Below, one piece after another: positions 38,032-46,928 of a stretch of 47,455 bases of DNA. The position numbers and the translations under genes are program-made. This DNA comes from Nitrospira sp. UBA2082. GTDB lineage: Bacteria; Nitrospirota; Nitrospiria; Nitrospirales; Nitrospiraceae. The notes below the pieces were generated by a model. That model was not told the DNA's origin. It saw only the letters and a program-made list of their open reading frames with translations, and made no database searches. The stretch spans positions 203,360 to 250,814 of the forward strand of contig DCZO01000016.1 in assembly GCA_002331335.1 (NCBI GenBank), in the 5' to 3' direction. Positions within the stretch are counted from its first letter, which is position 1. Each line of letters starts with the position of its first letter.

Positions 38032-38201
38032 ACGTGTCACTGTGGACGCGCGGCCGTGAGGCGGCGCATCGGTGATGATGGGTATGAATTTGTCGAGAGC
38101 CGGTGAGATGGTGAAGGGACTGATGATCAGCGGAGGACTTGGGCGACTGCCTGCGCCCGCCGCGTCCCTCATGTGGCGGCTCTCCAGCACAAGGAGTGGG
38201 T

Positions 38202-39710
38202 ATGGGGACAGAGATTGCCATTACGGTCGCGCGGGAAGAAACCCGCGTGGCGGTTCTTGACGGGAGTGTGGTTACCGATTTGTTCGGCGACCGTGCCAAG
38301 CACAAGGACTATGTCGGAAATATTTATAAAGGTCGGGTCGCCAAGATTCTTCCCGGCATGCAGGCGGCATTTGTGGATATCGGCCTGGAGAAGGCTGCCT
38401 TCATGCACGTGTCCGATCTTTCGGTGGATGCGGAGCCGGGGGATATGCTGGTCGAGGCCGAGGAGGATGACAAGGACTCGGATGTGCTTCGTCCGAAACG
38501 GCAGAGCGCAAAACCGATCGAACAGCTCTTAACTGAAGGCCAAGAGCTGATGGTCCAGATCTCGAAGGGACCGATCGGCACCAAAGGGTCGCGGGTCACG
38601 ACCTACGTGTCATTGCCCGGCCGGTACTTGGTGTTCATGCCGAATGTCGAACATATCGGCGTGTCGAGGCGGATTCCGCGTGATGAGGAGCGGGCGCGGC
38701 TGAAGGACGTCATGCGGCGCGTCCGCCGTCCCGGCTTCGGCTACATCGTCCGGACGGTCAGCGAAGGCGTCAAGGAGGACGAACTCAAGTCCGACGTCGA
38801 CTTTCTGCACGTCCTCTGGCAGGACATCCTGACCAAGCGGGATCAGCTGGGTGCGCCGGCGTTACTGCACAGCGACTTGAGCCTCAGCTTCCGCGTGGTG
38901 CGGGACCTGTTCAGCAGGAAAGTGGACCGGCTCTGGATCGATGCCCGGCAGGAATACGACGCCATTCGTAATTTCGTGCAGCGGTTTTCCCCCGAACAAA
39001 CCTCGCGGATCCATTTCTACGATAAGGAGGAGTCGCTGTTCGACCACTTGGGGGTGGAGCAGGAGATTACCCGGGCGATGAGCCGCAAGGTCTGGCTCAA
39101 GTCGGGCGGGTATTTGGTGATCGATCATACGGAAGCGATGACGGTGATCGACGTCAATACGGGCCGGTTCGTCGGTAAACGGGACCAGGAAGAGACGATT
39201 CTCCGGAACAATCTGGAGGCGGCCAAAGAAGTCGCGTATCAGCTGAAACTGCGGGGCATCGGCGGTATCATCATCGTCGATTTTATCGACATGGAGCGCG
39301 AGAAGAACCGCGACAAGGTCTACCATGCCCTGGTGGATGCCATGGCCTCCGACAAGGCGCGCACGCGGATCTCCAGAATTTCGGATCTCGGATTGATCGA
39401 AATTTCGCGCGAGCGCGTCCGCGAGGACCTGCTGCGCTCGTTGTCCGAACCCTGCCGGTACTGCGAAGGACGCGGCTATACAAAGTCTCCGACCACCGTG
39501 GCCTATGAAATCTTCCGGGAGATCCGCCGCATCGAACCGTCCGAGGACCAGCACCGCATCGTCGTCGGAGCCCATCCGACGGTGGCCGAGTTGCTGCAAG
39601 ATGAAGAGCGCCATGGGGTGGAAAACCTGGAACAGGAGCATTCGGCCAAGATCGTGATCATGCCGGATAGCCAGTTGCACCTCGAGCAGTACGATCTGGT
39701 CGTCATGTAA
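38202..39710 (+). CDS. rng: Ribonuclease G/E family endoribonuclease
   Basis: A 502-residue single-strand-specific endoribonuclease used in 16S rRNA maturation and mRNA turnover. An S1-like domain (YVGNIYKGRVAKILPGMQAA, FVDIGLEKAAFMHVSD) precedes the catalytic DNase I-like region with Asp residues in MTVIDVNTGRFVGKRD and IIIVDFIDMEREKNR. The zinc link CRYCEGRG joins the small domain. There is no long RNase E-type C-terminal scaffold, so RNase G is the better name. AAGGAG lies 6 bases before the ATG at 38202; the upstream in-frame stretch to 38139 is rejected. Confidence 0.95.
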   Translation: MGTEIAITVAREETRVAVLDGSVVTDLFGDRAKHKDYVGNIYKGRVAKILPGMQAAFVDIGLEKAAFMHVSDLSVDAEPGDMLVEAEEDDKDSDVLRPKRQSAKPIEQLLTEGQELMVQISKGPIGTKGSRVTTYVSLPGRYLVFMPNVEHIGVSRRIPRDEERARLKDVMRRVRRPGFGYIVRTVSEGVKEDELKSDVDFLHVLWQDILTKRDQLGAPALLHSDLSLSFRVVRDLFSRKVDRLWIDARQEYDAIRNFVQRFSPEQTSRIHFYDKEESLFDHLGVEQEITRAMSRKVWLKSGGYLVIDHTEAMTVIDVNTGRFVGKRDQEETILRNNLEAAKEVAYQLKLRGIGGIIIVDFIDMEREKNRDKVYHALVDAMASDKARTRISRISDLGLIEISRERVREDLLRSLSEPCRYCEGRGYTKSPTTVAYEIFREIRRIEPSEDQHRIVVGAHPTVAELLQDEERHGVENLEQEHSAKIVIMPDSQLHLEQYDLVVM

Positions 39711-39721
39711 TCGACAGTGTG

Positions 39722-40840
39722 ATGGATCACGGCGCGCTCGTCTCCTGGCTGACACTGCAAGCGATAGACGGTGTGGGCGACCGTACGCTGCTCAAGTTGG
39801 TGCAGGCGTTCGGCTCGCCGGATGCGGTGCTGTCGGCGGATCAGGATGAGCTGATCCAGGCCGGGTGCAGTTCCGAGCTGGCCGAATCGATCCGGCGCGG
39901 ACTCCCGGCCCTAGTCCGTCACCAGATCGAGAAACAAATCAGAACCGCCGAGGATCTCAAGATCCGCGTCCTCACCGTCTTCGACCGGTCCTATCCCGCA
40001 AGGCTCAGAACCATTCCCGACCCGCCTCCGTTGCTGTATGTGAGCGGGACCTTGTCGGCTCAGGACGACGTCGCGGTGGCGATCGTGGGAGGCCGGCGCG
40101 CGACGCCGTCCGGCCGGGTCGTGACCGAAGAGATCGCCAGAGATCTTGCCGGCACAGGCGTGACGATCGTGAGCGGTCTGGCGCGTGGCATCGATGCGGC
40201 GGCGCACCGCGGTGCGCTGGCGGGCAAGGGGCGCACGATCGCGGTGCTGGGATGCGGCATCGACCGGACGTATCCGCCGGAGCATCAGGCATTGCGGCGC
40301 AGCATCGACGCGCACGGCGCGGTGCTCTCCGAGCTGCCGATCGGCTCGTCGCCGCTGAGCCATCATTTTCCACGGAGGAACCGCATTATCAGCGGGCTCT
40401 CGTTGGGCGTGCTCGTGAGCGAAGCCGCAAAGGACAGTGGATCGCTGATTACGGCCAAGTTGGCGTTGGAGCAGGGCCGTGAGGTATTTGCCGTTCCGGG
40501 CTCCGTGAAAGAAGACGCCTGCCGGGGATCGAACAGTCTCATCAAAGAAGGGGCGACCTTGATCGAACGGGCGCAAGACATTCTCGACGACATTCTGCCT
40601 CAGATCGACGCACGGCTCCGGGCCGCGCTGCGCGTCGAGGCTGCGTCGGCACTCCCGCATGCCCCGTTGAGCAGCGAGGACGGTCCGGTGTACGAAGCGT
40701 TATCGTATGAGGCGCGGTCCGTCGATATGGTGATCGAAGCGACGGGGCTGAGCGCCGCCAAAGTGTCTGCCAGCTTGCTGTCTCTGGAATTGTCCGGGCG
40801 TGTGCGCCAGCTGCCCGGCCAGCAGTACATCCGCCTGTAG
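39722..40840 (+). CDS. dprA: DNA processing protein DprA
   Basis: A 372-residue protein that loads RecA on incoming single-stranded DNA during natural transformation. A helix-hairpin-helix region (LQAIDGVGDRTLLKLVQAFG), the Rossmann fold (AIVGGRRATPSG; VSGLARGIDAAAHRGAL; AVLGCGIDRTYPPEH; FPRRNRIISGLS) and a C-terminal winged helix (YEARSVDMVIEATGLSAAKV) are all present. The ATG at 39722 follows a GTG at 39719 and is preferred. It is intact, so DNA uptake and recombination may occur in this lineage; that bears on how the island grew, by inference only. Confidence 0.95.
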   Translation: MDHGALVSWLTLQAIDGVGDRTLLKLVQAFGSPDAVLSADQDELIQAGCSSELAESIRRGLPALVRHQIEKQIRTAEDLKIRVLTVFDRSYPARLRTIPDPPPLLYVSGTLSAQDDVAVAIVGGRRATPSGRVVTEEIARDLAGTGVTIVSGLARGIDAAAHRGALAGKGRTIAVLGCGIDRTYPPEHQALRRSIDAHGAVLSELPIGSSPLSHHFPRRNRIISGLSLGVLVSEAAKDSGSLITAKLALEQGREVFAVPGSVKEDACRGSNSLIKEGATLIERAQDILDDILPQIDARLRAALRVEAASALPHAPLSSEDGPVYEALSYEARSVDMVIEATGLSAAKVSASLLSLELSGRVRQLPGQQYIRL

Positions 40841-40844
40841 CCTA

Positions 40845-40860
40845 GCCCGCATTATTCATG
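40845..40860. repeat. Single end of the MITE-like element
   Basis: gcccgcattattcatg matches the left terminus of the element at 24754. It begins 4 bases after the dprA stop. No second end was found within 200 bases, so this is a solo or decayed end. Confidence 0.55.
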
Positions 40861-40883
40861 GCGGTGCGTCACAGAATATGTTC

Positions 40884-40964
40884 CGGGTTTCTGGTTTCGA
40901 GTTGCGGGTTTTTGGAGTATCGTTTCTGACAACACGAAACATGAAATCCGAAACTCACAACTCT
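40884..40964. repeat. Imperfect inverted repeat between dprA and topA
   Basis: A GTTT/GTTTC-rich arm (gtttctggtttcgagttg, 40887-40904) faces a GAAAC-rich arm (cgaaacatgaaatccgaaac, 40935-40954). The arms pair imperfectly. It could form a long hairpin or be a decayed repeat. The rest of the 226-base gap shows no gene. Confidence 0.4.
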
Positions 40965-41066
40965 GTTCTCCAGAGTATCGGATCGGCGATTTCCGCCGTT
41001 CTAGTTGCATCAACCCGAGATATTTGATACGGATGGGGCGACCTTTTATGTGTGAATGGAGTTGTC

Positions 41067-43406
41067 ATGGCCAAGTCTCTGATCATCGTTGAGTCGCCGA
41101 CCAAGGCGAAAACCGTCACCAAATATCTGGGGCGCGGCTATACGGTCATGGCCTCGGTCGGCCACGTCAAGGATCTGCCGACCAGCAAGCTGGGCGTCGA
41201 TCTCGAACACGATTTCGAACCGCAGTATGTGACGATCAAGGGCAAGTCGAAGGTGTTGGCCGATATTAAGAAGAAGGCCGGAGAGGTCGATAAGATTTTT
41301 CTGGCGCCGGACCCCGATCGGGAAGGGGAGGCCATCGCCTGGCACATCGAACAGGAATTGCTGGGGAAGTCGAAAAAGAAAAAGAAGGACGGGAAAATTT
41401 TCCGGGTCCGGTTCAACGAGATCACCGAGTCGGCGATCAAGCGCGCGCTGCAGTCGCCGGAGGAAATCAACATGAAGCTGGTCAACGCCCAGCAGGCGCG
41501 CCGGGTGTTGGATCGCATCGTCGGCTATCAAGGCAGCCAGCTGCTCTGGAACAAGGTGCGGCGCGGGCTCAGCATGGGGCGTGTGCAATCCGTCGCCATG
41601 CGGTTGATCTGCGAGCGGGAAGCGGAACGGGAAGCCTTCAGGGCGGAGGAGTACTGGTCGATCACGGCGCTGCTGGCCGGCGCCACTCCACCGTCGTTCG
41701 AAGCCAAGCTCCACAGTATGAACGGGGAGGAGGCGTCGATCGAAAACGCCGGGCAGGCCGGGCGCGTGGTGGAGGCCATTGACGGCAAGCCGTTCGTCGT
41801 GCAGTCGGTCGAGCGCCGGGAGAAGAAACGGAACCCCGTCGCGCCGTTCATTACCAGCCGTTTGCAGCAGGAGGCTGCCCGCAAACTGCATTTCTCGCCG
41901 AAGAAGACGATGACGCTGGCGCAGCAGCTCTACGAGGGTGTCGAGATCGGCGCCGAAGGGGCAACCGGCCTCATTACCTATATGAGAACCGACTCGCCCC
42001 GCATCTCCAACGAAGCGATGGCCGAAGCGCGGGACGTCATCCAGTCGCGATTCGGAGCGGAGTACCTGCCGGCGACCCCGAACGTCTACAAGACGCAAAA
42101 GGCCGCGCAGGAGGCGCATGAAGCGGTCCGCCCGACATCGGCGGCGCGCGACCCCGAATCGATCCGCCAGTATTTGGATCCGGATCAATACAATCTGTAC
42201 AAACTGATTTGGAACCGCTTCATCGCGTCGCAGATGGTGCCGGCGATCTTAGACGTGACGCGCATCGATTCGTCGCCGGTCGGGACCAAGGACAAGTATA
42301 TTTTCCGGTCCACGGGCACGGTGGTGAAGTTTCCGGGCCATACGATTGTCTACCTGGAGGGAGTCGATAAGGAGTTGCCGTCGCAGAAGCCGAAAGCCGA
42401 TCAGGAGGAGGACGACAGCGAACGGCAACTGCCGGCGCTCTCCGAGGGCGAGCAACTGCGGCTGGTTGAACAAGAAGGGCAAACGGTCGAGGGCCTGACC
42501 TCGAAGCAACACTTCACGCAGCCGCCGCCCCGGTACAACGAGGCGTTGCTGATCAAGGAGCTGGAGGAAAAGGGCATCGGCCGCCCATCGACCTACGCGG
42601 CGATCATTTCGACGATCCAGGACCGCAAGTACGTGGAAAAGACCGAAGGACGGTTGGTCCCGACGGAAACCGGCCGGACGGTCAACGATTTCCTGATGAA
42701 GGGGTTCCCCGAACTCATCAATGTCGATTTCACCTCGCAGCTGGAAGAGCAGCTCGATGAAGTGGAAGAAGGGACCAAGCCCTGGGTCACGGCGGTGCGC
42801 GACTTCTATACGCCGTTTACCAGAGAATTGGAGCGGGCCAAGACGATTCCCGGCCCCAAGGATATCGTCGAGCCGCCCACGGACATCCCGTGCGAGAAGT
42901 GCGGCAAGATGATGGAGATCAAATGGGGGCGAAACGGGAAATTCCTCGCGTGCCCCGGCTACAAAGACGATCCACCCTGTAAGAACACACAGAACTTTGA
43001 AAAACTGCCGGACGGCACGATCAAGATTGTGCCTAAGCTGGAGTTGACGACGGATCAAAAGTGCGACAAGTGTGCAAGCCCGATGGTGGTCAAGACCGGA
43101 CGATTCGGCAAGTTCATCGCCTGTTCCGCGTATCCTCAGTGCAAAACGACCAAGCCGCTGGCGCTGGGGGTCAAATGCCCGCAGCCGGGTTGCGGCGGCG
43201 ATCTGGTGCAGAAGCGGACGCGCAAGGGCCGCTCATTCTTCGCGTGCAGCAACTATCCCAAGTGTGAGTATGCGCTGTGGGATCGCCCGGTGCCGAAAAC
43301 CTGCCCCACCTGCCACGCGCCGTTCCTCGTCGAAAAAGTCAGCAAGCAGGACGGCCGGAGTGTCCAGTGCCGCAATCAAGACTGCGGCTACCGCGAAGCG
43401 GGGTGA
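41067..43406 (+). CDS. topA: DNA topoisomerase I
   Basis: A 779-residue type IA topoisomerase that relaxes negative supercoils. The TOPRIM domain opens the protein (SLIIVESPTKAKTVTKYLG) with DPDREGEAIAWH; the catalytic tyrosine is Tyr305 in ITYMRTDSPRIS. Four C-terminal zinc ribbons follow (CEKCGKMMEI...C; CDKCASPMVV...C; CPQPGCGGDL...C; CPTCHAPFLV...C), a normal set for the long form. ATG at 41067 is preferred to 41052 because ATGGAG precedes it. It converges with the DUF1269 gene 11 bases away. Confidence 0.97.
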   Translation: MAKSLIIVESPTKAKTVTKYLGRGYTVMASVGHVKDLPTSKLGVDLEHDFEPQYVTIKGKSKVLADIKKKAGEVDKIFLAPDPDREGEAIAWHIEQELLGKSKKKKKDGKIFRVRFNEITESAIKRALQSPEEINMKLVNAQQARRVLDRIVGYQGSQLLWNKVRRGLSMGRVQSVAMRLICEREAEREAFRAEEYWSITALLAGATPPSFEAKLHSMNGEEASIENAGQAGRVVEAIDGKPFVVQSVERREKKRNPVAPFITSRLQQEAARKLHFSPKKTMTLAQQLYEGVEIGAEGATGLITYMRTDSPRISNEAMAEARDVIQSRFGAEYLPATPNVYKTQKAAQEAHEAVRPTSAARDPESIRQYLDPDQYNLYKLIWNRFIASQMVPAILDVTRIDSSPVGTKDKYIFRSTGTVVKFPGHTIVYLEGVDKELPSQKPKADQEEDDSERQLPALSEGEQLRLVEQEGQTVEGLTSKQHFTQPPPRYNEALLIKELEEKGIGRPSTYAAIISTIQDRKYVEKTEGRLVPTETGRTVNDFLMKGFPELINVDFTSQLEEQLDEVEEGTKPWVTAVRDFYTPFTRELERAKTIPGPKDIVEPPTDIPCEKCGKMMEIKWGRNGKFLACPGYKDDPPCKNTQNFEKLPDGTIKIVPKLELTTDQKCDKCASPMVVKTGRFGKFIACSAYPQCKTTKPLALGVKCPQPGCGGDLVQKRTRKGRSFFACSNYPKCEYALWDRPVPKTCPTCHAPFLVEKVSKQDGRSVQCRNQDCGYREAG

Positions 43407-43417
43407 GCGGCCGGCGG

Positions 43418-43969
43418 CTAGTTCCCCTCTGTTTTTTTCTCTCGCTGTTTCGTCAGGGCCACTCGCAGCTTTTCTTCCTGTTCCGTACTGAGCGATGTTT
43501 TAAGGATGGTCCCCTCATAGCGTGAGAAGCTGGCCAGCAGCTTGTCTTGGTCTGCGCTCCGGATCAACAAGAAGATCGCCGATGTTCCGCGTGTGATCGT
43601 GCTGCCCAGTGCCCTGATGAAATTGTCGGGGATCCCATAGTCGCTCAAGAGTCCATACTCACTGGCGGCGGTGGTGATGGCTCCGGCCCCGGCGCCTCCG
43701 GCGAGGCTCCCGATCAGACCTGCCAGCGGATTCATGAAGAGCAGGCCCATTAGTCCTCCCCACAACATGCCCAGCGACACACCGTGCGCCGTCGCCCCTC
43801 CGAACACGTCGACGCACTGCTTCAGGTGGACCTTGCCGTCCATATCGCGGACGACAATGACCGCGTCTTCCAGGTCCAGCACATAGTGCGTTTCCATTGC
43901 CCGTAGTTCGTTCAGCACCCGGTCGGCCGTGCTGGAATCTTTAAACGCGATGCAGACAAGTTCACTCAT
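43418..43969 (-). CDS. DUF1269 family protein
   Basis: A 183-residue DUF1269 protein: an N-terminal fold (VCIAFKDSSTADRVLNELRA; YVLDLEDAVIVVRDMDG) followed by a glycine- and alanine-rich hydrophobic hairpin (GMLWGGLMGLLFMNPLAGLI; GSLAGGAGAGAITT) that may insert into membranes, then a C-terminal SAIFLLIRSADQDKLLA strand and a charged tail. The function is unknown; homologues are often stress-related. 43970-44219 upstream holds no gene. Confidence 0.85.
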   Translation of the reverse strand: MSELVCIAFKDSSTADRVLNELRAMETHYVLDLEDAVIVVRDMDGKVHLKQCVDVFGGATAHGVSLGMLWGGLMGLLFMNPLAGLIGSLAGGAGAGAITTAASEYGLLSDYGIPDNFIRALGSTITRGTSAIFLLIRSADQDKLLASFSRYEGTILKTSLSTEQEEKLRVALTKQREKKTEGN

Positions 43970-44219
43970 GATTCATCTCCTTCGATGGTACTGGTGCAAA
44001 CATCATTCGATGTGATGGGGGATTCACCGAACGGGACCTCCCCTAGTTAACAGTAAGATGGTGTGCAGAGCAAGATGGCTGTCGAACGATACCTGACGGA
44101 GCAGACGGTCCCGCCCTCCTCGCCCCTTGTTTTCCGCTCCCTTTTCCCTTTACCCTCACCTGTTTCCATCGACGTGATGGCGACACTGGACCTTCGATTG
44201 TTGAGGAACGGCACCCGTT

Positions 44220-44840
44220 ATGTTGCAGACTGTGGCGTTGAGTTGCAGGCGCGGGGATCGGCGGCTCTTCTCCGATCTGAACATCACCGTTCAGCCGGGG
44301 ACGCTCTTGGCGGTGGTGGGGGAGAACGGCAGCGGCAAGACCAGTTTGCTGCGTATGCTGACCAGTTTGTTGTCGCCCGAGGAAGGGGCAATTCTGTGGC
44401 AAGGACAGGACATTCGCGAACAGCGGGAACAGTACTGTGCCCAGCTTACGTATATTGGACATTTGAATGGAATCAAGGACGATTTGACGGCGATGGAGAA
44501 TCTGTCCCTATCCGCATCCTTGGTCGGCGATCACTGCGATGGGCCGGCGGCGCATGCCGCATTGGAAGCGGTGGGCCTCAGGCGGCAGGCACACCAGTTG
44601 CCGACGAAAGTACTCTCGCAGGGGCAGAAGCGCCGGGTGGCGCTGGCTCGTCTGTGGTTGTCCGCCCGTACGCTCTGGCTGTTGGATGAGCCCTTTACGT
44701 CGCTGGATACGGCGGCGACCGGTTTAGTGACCGAGCAATTGCACGCGCATCTGAAGCGGGGAGGCATCGCCGTCGTGGTCACTCACCAGGAGGTCGGGTT
44801 GCCGTCCAGTATCGTCCAGCGTCTGAGGATGAACGGATGA
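44220..44840 (+). CDS. ccmA: Heme exporter ATPase CcmA
   Basis: A 206-residue ABC ATPase of cytochrome c maturation System I. Walker A GENGSGKTS, signature LSQGQKRRVALARL, Walker B LWLLDEPFTSLD and the H-loop VVVTHQE are intact. With CcmB it powers release of holo-CcmE from CcmCD. The short length and the following ccmB overlap (4 bases, ATGA) mark it as CcmA rather than another ABC protein. GAGGAA lies about 12 bases before the ATG. Confidence 0.93.
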   Translation: MLQTVALSCRRGDRRLFSDLNITVQPGTLLAVVGENGSGKTSLLRMLTSLLSPEEGAILWQGQDIREQREQYCAQLTYIGHLNGIKDDLTAMENLSLSASLVGDHCDGPAAHAALEAVGLRRQAHQLPTKVLSQGQKRRVALARLWLSARTLWLLDEPFTSLDTAATGLVTEQLHAHLKRGGIAVVVTHQEVGLPSSIVQRLRMNG

Positions 44841-45520
44841 ACCGGCCCAGCCTGTGGGAAGCGTTGCGCGGGGTGGTGCGCCGGGATCTGCTGCTGGCGA
44901 TGCGGCGTCGCTCGGATGTCGCGATGTCGGTATTTTTCCTGGTGATTGTCGCGAGCCTGTTCCCATTGGGGGTCGGTCCTGAGCCGGCGGTGTTGCGGAC
45001 GATCGGCGCCGGGGTCCTCTGGGTGGCAGCCTTGCTGGCCTGTCTCCTGTCGCTGGGACGCGTCTTTACGGCGGATTATTTGGACGGTGTGCTGGAGCAG
45101 ATGGTACTGATTGCGCAGCCGTTGCCGGTGCTGGTTGTCGGCAAGGTCTTTGCCCACTGGATCGTCTCCGGCCTGCCGGTTGTCTTGTTGTCGCCGCTGC
45201 TCGGGTTGCAATTCGGCCTGGATGGAGAGGCCCTGGGAGTGCTGGTCTTGTCGCTCTTGCTTGGGACGCCGACGTTGAGTATGATTGGTGCTATCGGTGC
45301 CGCGCTGGTGCTTGGTGTGCGCGGAAGCGGGCTCTTGGTCGCCCTCTTAGTGCTTCCCCTGTATGTTCCGGTGCTGATCTTTGGGGCCGGTGCCGTCACA
45401 AGCAGCATGGCAGGAATGGGCGGCGAGGCCAACTTGTCGCTGCTGGGGGCCTGTCTTGTGTTGTCGCTGTTTTTTTCGCCCTGGGCCACGGCGGCGGCAT
45501 TGCGCATCGCGTTGGAATAG
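44837..45520 (+). CDS. ccmB: Heme exporter permease CcmB
   Basis: A 227-residue membrane protein with six predicted helices. Family segments: LRGVVRRDLLLAMRRRSDVA, ASLFPLGVGPEPAVLRTIGA, GVLWVAALLACLLSLGR, DGVLEQMVLIAQPLPVLV and LPLYVPVLIFGAGAV. It forms the membrane part of the CcmAB transporter acting on CcmE. It overlaps ccmA by 4 bases and is 15 bases from ccmC. Confidence 0.94.
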   Translation: MNRPSLWEALRGVVRRDLLLAMRRRSDVAMSVFFLVIVASLFPLGVGPEPAVLRTIGAGVLWVAALLACLLSLGRVFTADYLDGVLEQMVLIAQPLPVLVVGKVFAHWIVSGLPVVLLSPLLGLQFGLDGEALGVLVLSLLLGTPTLSMIGAIGAALVLGVRGSGLLVALLVLPLYVPVLIFGAGAVTSSMAGMGGEANLSLLGACLVLSLFFSPWATAAALRIALE

Positions 45521-45535
45521 AAGGATGACACAGTC

Positions 45536-46282
45536 GTGAACTGGTCGAAGTATTCGGCGCCACTGGCGTTTTACCCCTTGGCGGGGAAGATGATTCCCTG
45601 GTTTTCCGTGGTGGCTGCTCTGGCGATTGCCGTGGGGCTCTATATTGGACTCCTCGTTGCCCCGACCGATGCGACGCAACACGATTCCTATCGCATCATC
45701 TTTGTCCATGTGCCGGCGGCCTGGATGTCGATGTTTCTGTACGTCGTGATGGCCATCTGGGCCGGCATAGGGATGGGACTGAATGCCCGTCTCTCCTTTA
45801 TGATGGCACAAGCCATCGCGCCCACCGGAGCGATGTTTACGTTTATTGCGCTGGTGACGGGCTGTATGTGGGGGAAACCGACTTGGGGTACGTATTGGGT
45901 GTGGGATGCCCGGCTGACCTCGGAATTGATTCTGCTGTTTCAATATGCCGGTGTGATGTTGTTACGGACGTCAATCGACGACTTACGCCGCGCGGATCGG
46001 GCCAGCGGTGTCTTGGCGTTGGTGGGGGTGGTGAACATTCCCATCATTTATTTTTCGGTCCAGTGGTGGAATACATTGCATCAGGGCGCGTCCGTCAGCA
46101 TGACGGCAGCGCCGAAGATGGCGGCGATCATGCTCACGGCGATGCTCTTGATGACGTTCGGGTTCTGGATGTACAGCATCGCGGTGATTCTGGCGCGCGT
46201 CCGTTGCGTGATTCTCGAACGTGAGAGTCAGCCGGCTTGGAGCAACCCCTCCGCTGCGCCGGAAGTCGCGGAGGCGCGCTGA
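45536..46282 (+). CDS. ccmC: Heme-handling protein CcmC
   Basis: A 248-residue membrane protein that presents heme to CcmE. The tryptophan-rich WWD domain is seen as MWGKPTWGTYWVWDARLTSE, with the two flanking heme-ligand histidines in FVHVPAAWMSMF and WWNTLHQGASV. About six helices. Start is GTG at 45536. Its stop overlaps ccmD by one base (TGATG). Confidence 0.96.
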   Translation: MNWSKYSAPLAFYPLAGKMIPWFSVVAALAIAVGLYIGLLVAPTDATQHDSYRIIFVHVPAAWMSMFLYVVMAIWAGIGMGLNARLSFMMAQAIAPTGAMFTFIALVTGCMWGKPTWGTYWVWDARLTSELILLFQYAGVMLLRTSIDDLRRADRASGVLALVGVVNIPIIYFSVQWWNTLHQGASVSMTAAPKMAAIMLTAMLLMTFGFWMYSIAVILARVRCVILERESQPAWSNPSAAPEVAEAR

Positions 46283-46452
46283 TGTACTGGGGAAGCGTCA
46301 GTGAGTTTCTCGCGATGGGAGGCTACGGCCTCTATGTGTGGACCTCGTTCATCATCACGGCGTTGGGCATCACCTGGGAAGTGTTGGCGTTGTGGCGCCG
46401 GCGGGCCGCCGCCCTCGCGGACAGCCACGGCATTTTGAGGAGCACCGAATGA
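46282..46452 (+). CDS. ccmD: Small heme exporter subunit CcmD
   Basis: A 56-residue protein with one membrane helix (YVWTSFIITALGITWEVLAL) and a basic stretch RRRAAALAD after it, the usual CcmD plan. It stabilises the CcmC-CcmE heme adduct. The start overlaps ccmC and its stop overlaps ccmE by 4 bases, so it is translated in the same chain. Upstream in-frame codons belong to ccmC. Confidence 0.88.
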   Translation: MYWGSVSEFLAMGGYGLYVWTSFIITALGITWEVLALWRRRAAALADSHGILRSTE

Positions 46453-46916
46453 CCTCTCGTCAAAAACGGTTCGCGTTCATCGGGTTGGGTCTGGTGGTGT
46501 TAGGTGTCGCCACGGCTCTGGTGTTGAATGCATTGAAGAGTAATCTTTCGCTCTTTATCACGCCCACCGAGGTGGTGAATGGTGAGATTCCCAAGGGGAA
46601 AAGCTTCCGCCTCGGCGGAATGGTAGAGGACGGGAGCCTCAAGCGGGAGAATGATGGTCTGACCGTTCACTTCGTGGTGACGGATACGGCGAAGCGCGTA
46701 CCCGTGACCTATAAGGGAATATTGCCGGACCTGTTCAAAGAAGGGAAAGGCGCCGTCGCGCAGGGCCAGTTGGCGGCCGACGGCACCTTCGTCGCCAGTG
46801 AGGTACTGGCGAAACATGACGAAAACTACATGCCGCCGGAAGCGGCCGCAGCGATGGCCAAGGCCAAAGCCTCGAGAGCCCAGAGCAGCAACACGTTGGT
46901 TATCCAAACACAGTAG
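46449..46916 (+). CDS. ccmE: Heme chaperone CcmE
   Basis: A 155-residue periplasmic heme chaperone with an N-terminal membrane anchor (FAFIGLGLVVLGVATALVL). The OB-fold core includes FRLGGMVEDGSL and VTYKGILPDLFKEGKGAVAQ. The covalent heme-binding histidine is His123 in VLAKHDENYMPPE. The start ATG at 46449 overlaps ccmD; sequence to 46338 in frame is rejected. It takes heme from CcmC and passes it to CcmF. Confidence 0.95.
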   Translation: MTSRQKRFAFIGLGLVVLGVATALVLNALKSNLSLFITPTEVVNGEIPKGKSFRLGGMVEDGSLKRENDGLTVHFVVTDTAKRVPVTYKGILPDLFKEGKGAVAQGQLAADGTFVASEVLAKHDENYMPPEAAAAMAKAKASRAQSSNTLVIQTQ

Positions 46917-46928
46917 GACACCACCCCA

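Noticed and set aside
38072..38260. A 62-codon frame between rodA and rng
   Set aside because: It overlaps the start of rng out of frame, and no family is recognised.
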